From Bacillota bacterium (GTDB lineage Bacteria; Bacillota; Clostridia; Christensenellales; CAG-138), in the NCBI GenBank assembly GCA_023416895.1, contig JAEZGQ010000133.1, positions 1 through 9,460 of the forward strand: a stretch of 9,460 nucleotides of DNA, given 5' to 3'. The stretch's first letter is position 1. Each line of letters starts with the position of its first letter. A program made the translations under genes and the position numbers. Below, in pieces: positions 4,713-9,460 of this stretch. The notes under the pieces are model-generated. The model did not search any database. It was not told where the DNA came from and saw only the letters and a program-made list of their open reading frames with translations.

Positions 4713-6113
4713 ATGCAAAGGCACAACTTGGTTCCTCAGGAGGAACTTTTAAAGAGCACACAGGCCGCAAAACGGCTGCATGACGATATTTTAAGCAGGG
4801 GACTTACCTTCTATATCGAATCCTATGGCTGCCAAATGAACGACCACGACGCCGAAAAGCTTGCGGGCATGCTTCAAAGCTGCGGCTACCAAAAAGCGAC
4901 CGAAAAGTTTGAGGCGGATCTTATTCTTTTTAACACCTGCTGCGTACGTGAGCACGCGGAGCTTCGTGTTTTCGGCAATATTGGCGCGCTGAAAAAGCTG
5001 AAAGACGAAAAACCGCAGCTGATGATCGGCGTATGCGGCTGTATGATGCAGCAGGAGGATGTCGCCCAAAAACTTTTCAAGCGTTTTCCGTTTGTGGATC
5101 TTGTTTTCGGCACGCATGAGCTTTACCGCTTTCCCGTGCTTTTGGAAGCCGCGCTCAACGGTGAGCGCACCTTTTCCGTTACGCAAATCGACGGAGAAAT
5201 TGCCGAAGGGCTGCCTGTTGAAAGAAATGGCCGGTTTCAAACAAACGTTACCATTATGTATGGGTGTGACAATTTTTGTTCCTACTGCATCGTGCCGTAT
5301 GTACGCGGGCGTGAACGCTCCCGTGCATCGTCGGATATTCTTGGTGAAATAGAAAGCCTTGCGCAAGCGGGCTTTAAGGAAATAACCCTCCTCGGGCAAA
5401 ATGTCAACTCCTACCGCGGCGACGGCGGTAAGACAAGCTTTGCAAAGCTTTTGCATATGGCAAACGAGGTAAAGGGCATCGAGCGGCTTCGCTTTATGAC
5501 CTCCCACCCGAAGGATCTTTCCATGGAGCTCGTTCACGCGATGGCGGAATGTTCCAAGGTGTGTAGCCACATCCATCTGCCGGTGCAGTCGGGCAGCGAC
5601 CACATTCTACAGCGGATGAACCGCGGCTACACGCGCGAAAAATACCTTGGTTTGGTGAACACGCTTCGTGAAAACATAAAAGGGATAGAACTTACGACCG
5701 ATATCATCGTTGGCTTTCCGGGCGAAACCGAGGAGAATTTTTCGGATACGCTTTCCCTTGTTCGAGAGGCAAACTTCTCCGCGGCATATACCTTTATGTA
5801 TTCCCCGCGAAACGGCACGTCGGCCGCGCGTATGGAAGAGCAAATCGACAAGGCCGTAAAAAAGGAAAGGCTTGCGCGGTTGAACGAGCTGCAAGCCGAA
5901 CTTTTAAAGAAGAGCAACGAGAAGTTTATCGGCATGGAAGGCACGGTGCTTGTGGAAGGCTGCGACACGCGCGCGGTGCCCATGGCGTACGGCAAGCTTG
6001 AAAACTTCAAAATGGTATATTTTCCGGGCGACGAGACCCTTTTAGGGCAGCTCAAACGTGTGCGCATTACAAAAACGCAGAGCAACTCCCTTTTCGGGGA
6101 AGCGCTCGAATAA
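4713..6113 (+). CDS. miaB: tRNA-2-methylthio-N6-dimethylallyladenosine synthase MiaB
   Basis: A 466-residue radical SAM methylthiotransferase that turns i6A37 into ms2i6A37 in tRNAs reading UNN codons. It shows the three-domain plan. The N-terminal UPF0004 domain has C40 (YGCQMN), C76 (NTCCVRE) and C110 (GVCGCM) for the sacrificial Fe-S cluster. The radical SAM core has C185-C189-C192 (CDNFCSYC) and PYVRGRERSR, the combination typical of MiaB as opposed to MtaB or RimO. The C-terminal TRAM domain covers about 405-466. ATG 4713 is preferred over the TTG one codon earlier, since AGGGGAG at 4701-4707 ends 5 nt before the ATG. It leads the operon, 41 bp ahead of the YmcA/YlbF gene, and diverges from tRNA genes that include two expected substrates. 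Confidence 0.96.
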   Translation: MQRHNLVPQEELLKSTQAAKRLHDDILSRGLTFYIESYGCQMNDHDAEKLAGMLQSCGYQKATEKFEADLILFNTCCVREHAELRVFGNIGALKKLKDEKPQLMIGVCGCMMQQEDVAQKLFKRFPFVDLVFGTHELYRFPVLLEAALNGERTFSVTQIDGEIAEGLPVERNGRFQTNVTIMYGCDNFCSYCIVPYVRGRERSRASSDILGEIESLAQAGFKEITLLGQNVNSYRGDGGKTSFAKLLHMANEVKGIERLRFMTSHPKDLSMELVHAMAECSKVCSHIHLPVQSGSDHILQRMNRGYTREKYLGLVNTLRENIKGIELTTDIIVGFPGETEENFSDTLSLVREANFSAAYTFMYSPRNGTSAARMEEQIDKAVKKERLARLNELQAELLKKSNEKFIGMEGTVLVEGCDTRAVPMAYGKLENFKMVYFPGDETLLGQLKRVRITKTQSNSLFGEALE

Positions 6114-6154
6114 AAATAAAAACGGTTTTTACCGATTCATGTACGGAGGATATT

Positions 6155-6550
6155 ATGGTAATCGAAAAGGCAAGGGAACTTGGGATCGCGCTGAGCGAAT
6201 CCATGGAATTTCAAAGGCTCAATGAGGCGAGGACGGCGGTAGATGCCGACGGCGCGCTTTCCGATATGATCGATTCCTTTACGAACAAGCGGCAGGAGGT
6301 CATGGAGGCGCTTACCGATGAAGACGCCGACCCGGTGCTTTTGAGTGCCGCTTCGCGTGAAATGGAGCGAATTCAGGCGATCCTTCTTGAAAACAAACTG
6401 TTTCAGGAAATGCTCGATGCGCAAAACGACTTTCAGTCGCTTATGTCGAACGTTAACAACGTGATTGCGACCTGCATCGGCATGGAAAACGCAGGGAATG
6501 ATGGCGGCTGCGGCGGCAATTGCTCGTCCTGCCACGGCTGCAAGCACTAA
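6155..6550 (+). CDS. YmcA/YlbF-family protein (RicA/RicF-like) with a Cys-rich tail
   Basis: 131 residues of mainly helical, charged sequence matching the Com_YlbF/YmcA (DUF964) family, ending in the tail CGGNCSSCHGCKH. Cysteines are C107, C119, C123, C126 and C129. In Bacillus subtilis YmcA (RicA), YlbF (RicF) and YaaT (RicT) form a complex that carries Fe-S clusters and assists RNase Y in mRNA maturation, with effects on sporulation, biofilm and competence. The position directly after miaB and before mutS is that of ymcA, but the cysteine-rich tail is like that of YlbF, so I leave the symbol empty. GGAGGA is 4 nt before ATG 6155. The stop lies 5 nt before mutS, so the two are surely co-transcribed. 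Confidence 0.88.
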   Translation: MVIEKARELGIALSESMEFQRLNEARTAVDADGALSDMIDSFTNKRQEVMEALTDEDADPVLLSAASREMERIQAILLENKLFQEMLDAQNDFQSLMSNVNNVIATCIGMENAGNDGGCGGNCSSCHGCKH

Positions 6551-6555
6551 AGCCT

Positions 6556-9177
6556 ATGGCTGAAGGCAAAAAAACGCCGGCGAAGCTCACGCCGATGATG
6601 CAGCAATACCTTACCCTCAAGGAAAAGCATGCGGATTGCCTGCTGCTTTTCCGCTTGGGGGATTTTTACGAGCTCTTTTTTGAAGACGCGGTCACCGCGT
6701 CCAAGGAGCTTGAAATTGTTCTCACCGGCCGTGACTGCGGCCTTGATGAGCGCGCACCGATGTGTGGCGTGCCGTATCATTCGGTAGATTCCTACATCAA
6801 CAAGCTCATCGACAAGGGCTACAAAGTGGCCATCTGTGAGCAGCTTACCGACCCCGCGCTATCAAAGGGCCTTGTGGAGCGGGATATTATCCGCATCATC
6901 ACGCCCGGCACGGTTATTGAAGAAAGCATGCTCAGTGACCGAAAAAACAACTACCTCGCATCCATCTTCTTTCAGGCGGAGGATGTGGGACTTGCATACT
7001 GCGACGTTTCAACCGGTGCGTTTCGCACGCTGGAGCTTCACGGCGAGGGCTGGGATGACGAGCTTCAAAACGAGCTTGCCCGCATACAGGCGACCGAGAT
7101 CATCGCAAACGACGCGCTTTTCTTACAGGAACGCCTCATCAAAGAAATCCAGTCTTCAAGCTATACGGAATGTTATTCCTCTTCGGCCTATCAGCCCGTC
7201 GCGGCGGAGGAAAGGCTTGTTTTACATTTCGGCACGGAGAGCGTTTTGCCTTTGAAGGAACGCGCCATGCAGGCGCTTTGCGCAAGCGGCGCGCTCCTTT
7301 CCTATTTAGAGGAAACGCAGAAAAACGCGCTTTCCCACATCAAGCAAATCGAACTACTCGAGCGCAGCAAATACATGAGCATCGATGCCGCTACCAGAAA
7401 AAACCTCGAGCTTACGCAGCCGATCCGCACCGATGCCGGCAAGCGCGCCACACTTTTGAACCTTCTAGATCAAACCTGCACCGCAATGGGTGGAAGGCTT
7501 CTTCGGAGCTATGTGGAACAGCCGCTGCAATCCGCCTACGAAATCGGTCAGCGCCTAGATGCGGTGGAGGAGCTTTTGAAAAAGCCCGTGGAACGCGCGG
7601 CACTTATCAAAAGCCTCGATTCCATTTACGACATCGAGCGGCTTTGCAGCCGCATCGCCTACGGCACCGTAAATGCGCGCGACTGTGAAGCGCTGCGCCT
7701 TTCCTTAGGGCGGCTTCCAAACATTCTGGCCATCCTTTTGCATCTTACCGCCCCCGAATTTGAAAATACGCGTGCGGTTCTTGACCCCATGGAGGATATT
7801 TACGGCCTTCTCGCGAACGCGATCGTAGATAACCCGCCTTTGAGTGTAAAAGAGGGGGGAATCATCCGCGACGGGTACAGCGCCGAGGTGGATGCTTACC
7901 GCGACGCTTCGCGAAACGGCAAGGAGTGGCTATCGAAGCTTGAAGCGCGCGAACGCGAGGCGACTGGCATCAAAAACCTCAAAATCGGCTACAACCATGT
8001 ATTCGGTTACTACATTGAGGTCACAAAATCCTACCAGCAGCTGGTACCATATTCCTACCAGCGCAAGCAAACGCTCGCAAACTGCGAACGCTATGTAAAC
8101 CCGGAGCTAAAAGAACTAGAGGAAACCATTTTAGGCGCAGAGGAAAAGTGCGTTGCCCTCGAATACAAATTGTTTGCCGAATTGCGTGAAGCACTTGTTG
8201 GGTGCATTGGGCGGCTTCAGCAAAACGCGAGCTTACTTTCTAAGCTCGACGTGTATCAGTCGCTTGCGCAGGTCGCCTTTGCAAACGATTATGTGCGGCC
8301 CACGGTGCAGCAAAACGGAAAAATCGACATCGTCGACGGTAGGCATCCGGTGGTGGAAAAATCCTTAAAGGGCGGGTTTATTCCAAACAATACTCTTTTG
8401 GACGGCAAAGATAACCGCCTTCTTATTATTACAGGCCCCAACATGGCGGGGAAAAGCACGTACATGCGCCAGGTTGCGCTCATTACGCTCATGGCGCACA
8501 TCGGAAGCTTCGTGCCCGCAAAAAAAGCAAGCATCTGCATTACGGATAAAATTTTTACCCGCGTGGGCTCCTCCGACAACGTAAGCGCGGGGCAGAGCAC
8601 CTTTATGGTTGAAATGTCCGAAATGTCGAACATCCTCAACAACGCAACGCCCAGAAGCCTTCTTATCATCGACGAGATTGGCCGCGGCACAAGCACGTTC
8701 GACGGGCTTAGCATTGCTTGGTCAGTGCTTGAGTACATCGCAAGCCGCGAAAAATGCGGCGCAAAAACGCTGTTCGCCACGCACTACCACGAATTGACGG
8801 AGCTTGAAGGCAAGCTCACAGGCATCAAAAATTACCGCATTTCCGTAAAGGAGCTCGGTGACAATATCATTTTCTTGCGAAAGATCGTGCGCGGCAGCGC
8901 CGACAAGAGCTTTGGCATACAGGTCGCGCGCCTTGCGGGGCTTCCGGAAAGCATTCTTGCGCGCGCGAAGGAAATTTTATTGCAGCTTGAGTCGGCCGAT
9001 ATCAACCACGAGGCAATTTTCGGCGATAACGACCCGCCGCAGCAGCTTACGCTTTTTGGCTCCGCCTCGCCGGATGATATCATGCAGGAGCTTAAAAACC
9101 TTTCCATCAACGACATCACGCCCATGGACGCGCTTGCAAAGCTTTACGATCTGCATGTGCGCGCCAAGCTGAGGTAA
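6556..9177 (+). CDS. mutS: DNA mismatch repair protein MutS
   Basis: An 873-residue MutS1 protein that recognises mismatches and small loops and recruits MutL. Domain I carries the mismatch-probing F37-x-E39 in GDFYELF. The connector, lever and clamp regions follow. The ABC-type ATPase has Walker A GPNMAGKST at 627-635, the STFMVEM block, Walker B ending in D706-E707 and a FATHYHEL switch histidine. Near the C-terminus QLTLF (830-834) fits the QLxLF beta-sliding-clamp motif. ATG 6556 is chosen because MAEGKKTPAKLTPMMQQY aligns with family N-termini. No clear ribosome binding site precedes it, so translation is probably coupled to the gene ending 5 nt upstream. mutL follows 2 bp downstream. 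Confidence 0.98.
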   Translation: MAEGKKTPAKLTPMMQQYLTLKEKHADCLLLFRLGDFYELFFEDAVTASKELEIVLTGRDCGLDERAPMCGVPYHSVDSYINKLIDKGYKVAICEQLTDPALSKGLVERDIIRIITPGTVIEESMLSDRKNNYLASIFFQAEDVGLAYCDVSTGAFRTLELHGEGWDDELQNELARIQATEIIANDALFLQERLIKEIQSSSYTECYSSSAYQPVAAEERLVLHFGTESVLPLKERAMQALCASGALLSYLEETQKNALSHIKQIELLERSKYMSIDAATRKNLELTQPIRTDAGKRATLLNLLDQTCTAMGGRLLRSYVEQPLQSAYEIGQRLDAVEELLKKPVERAALIKSLDSIYDIERLCSRIAYGTVNARDCEALRLSLGRLPNILAILLHLTAPEFENTRAVLDPMEDIYGLLANAIVDNPPLSVKEGGIIRDGYSAEVDAYRDASRNGKEWLSKLEAREREATGIKNLKIGYNHVFGYYIEVTKSYQQLVPYSYQRKQTLANCERYVNPELKELEETILGAEEKCVALEYKLFAELREALVGCIGRLQQNASLLSKLDVYQSLAQVAFANDYVRPTVQQNGKIDIVDGRHPVVEKSLKGGFIPNNTLLDGKDNRLLIITGPNMAGKSTYMRQVALITLMAHIGSFVPAKKASICITDKIFTRVGSSDNVSAGQSTFMVEMSEMSNILNNATPRSLLIIDEIGRGTSTFDGLSIAWSVLEYIASREKCGAKTLFATHYHELTELEGKLTGIKNYRISVKELGDNIIFLRKIVRGSADKSFGIQVARLAGLPESILARAKEILLQLESADINHEAIFGDNDPPQQLTLFGSASPDDIMQELKNLSINDITPMDALAKLYDLHVRAKLR

Positions 9178-9179
9178 CT

Positions 9180-9460
9180 ATGAAGCGAATCGTCGTACTG
9201 AGCCAACAGGTCGCCAACCAGATCGCCGCAGGTGAGGTGGTGGAGCGCCCCGCTTCGGTTGTAAAGGAGCTTGTAGAAAACGCGCTGGACGCGGGAAGTA
9301 CTGCCGTTACCATAGATATTCTCTCAGGTGGAATCGATTACATCCGCGTGAGCGACAACGGCGGCGGCATTTTTCGCGAGGATGTGACGACTGCTTTTTT
9401 GCCCCACGCCACGAGCAAAATCACCGTGTCGGAAGATTTGGAGCATATTGAAACGCTCGG
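9180..9460 (+). CDS. mutL: DNA mismatch repair protein MutL, N-terminal part
   Basis: The first 93 residues of MutL, cut by the window edge. The GHKL ATPase motifs are present: motif I with E30 and N34 in KELVENALDAGS, motif II D59-N-GGGI and motif III HATSK at 76-80. MutL couples MutS mismatch recognition to strand incision and repair. Homologues in Bacillota that lack MutH carry a C-terminal endonuclease site, which lies outside the window. The ATG is 2 bp after the mutS stop, and its ribosome binding site GAGG (9171-9174) lies within the last mutS codons, so expression is tightly linked. Confidence 0.97.
   Translation, partial: MKRIVVLSQQVANQIAAGEVVERPASVVKELVENALDAGSTAVTIDILSGGIDYIRVSDNGGGIFREDVTTAFLPHATSKITVSEDLEHIETL

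Noticed and set aside
4791..5603. 270-residue minus-strand frame inside miaB
   Set aside because: It is fully antisense to a complete, motif-rich MiaB and has no recognisable domain or start signal.
6114..6154. Terminator between miaB and the YmcA/YlbF gene (CGGTTTTTACCG)
   Set aside because: Only a 4-bp stem with the T run inside the loop, so it should not stop transcription. The genes read as one operon.

Overview
The window looks like a chromosomal segment of a spore-forming Bacillota, most likely class Clostridia. Three things point there: a clostridial-type spore photoproduct lyase, strong GGAGG ribosome binding sites with sigma-A type promoters, and a miaB - ymcA/ylbF-family - mutS - mutL order that mirrors the Bacillus miaB-ymcA-cotE-mutS-mutL locus. 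Base composition is fairly balanced, and I see no phage, insertion sequence, CRISPR array or other mobile element. The genus cannot be fixed from this sequence alone.

Layout: (1) Positions 1-411, minus strand: a small XRE-type repressor started by TTG, followed by the first 24 codons of an unrecognised protein that runs off the edge. Their promoter carries three direct AAATGCAAAG repeats spaced exactly 23 bp apart. (2) 434-1056, minus strand: an acetate/succinate-type transporter of the GPR1/FUN34/YaaH family with its own promoter and terminator. (3) 1154-2155, plus strand: spore photoproduct lyase, with the usual catalytic cysteine position occupied by serine. (4) 2241-2450, minus strand: a two-gene tRNA unit (Thr-CGT, Pro-CGG) with promoter; it shares a bidirectional terminator with the lyase gene. 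(5) 2507-3696, minus strand: a MntP manganese exporter and, upstream of it, a Nudix hydrolase. (6) 3760-4591, minus strand: an eight-gene tRNA operon transcribed Pro(TGG)-Glu-CAT-Asp-Phe-Thr(TGT)-Tyr-Leu(CAG), with a consensus promoter and a perfect inverted repeat at its 3' end. (7) 4643-9460, plus strand: a tightly packed operon, miaB, a YmcA/YlbF-family gene, mutS and the start of mutL, which continues beyond the window.

How the parts fit: the plus-strand operon joins tRNA modification (MiaB), a probable Fe-S protein of the RNase Y accessory complex (RicA/RicF type) and methyl-directed-type mismatch repair (MutS, MutL). The tRNA operon diverges from the same 178-bp intergenic region as miaB and includes tRNA-Phe and tRNA-Tyr, which carry the A36-A37 context that MiaB-type enzymes modify. 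The rest is mostly housekeeping or spore-resistance content. I found no convincing wholly new system. The best items for a second look are the phased operator array, the lyase with its cysteine replaced, and the Cys-rich RicF-like tail at a ricA-like locus.
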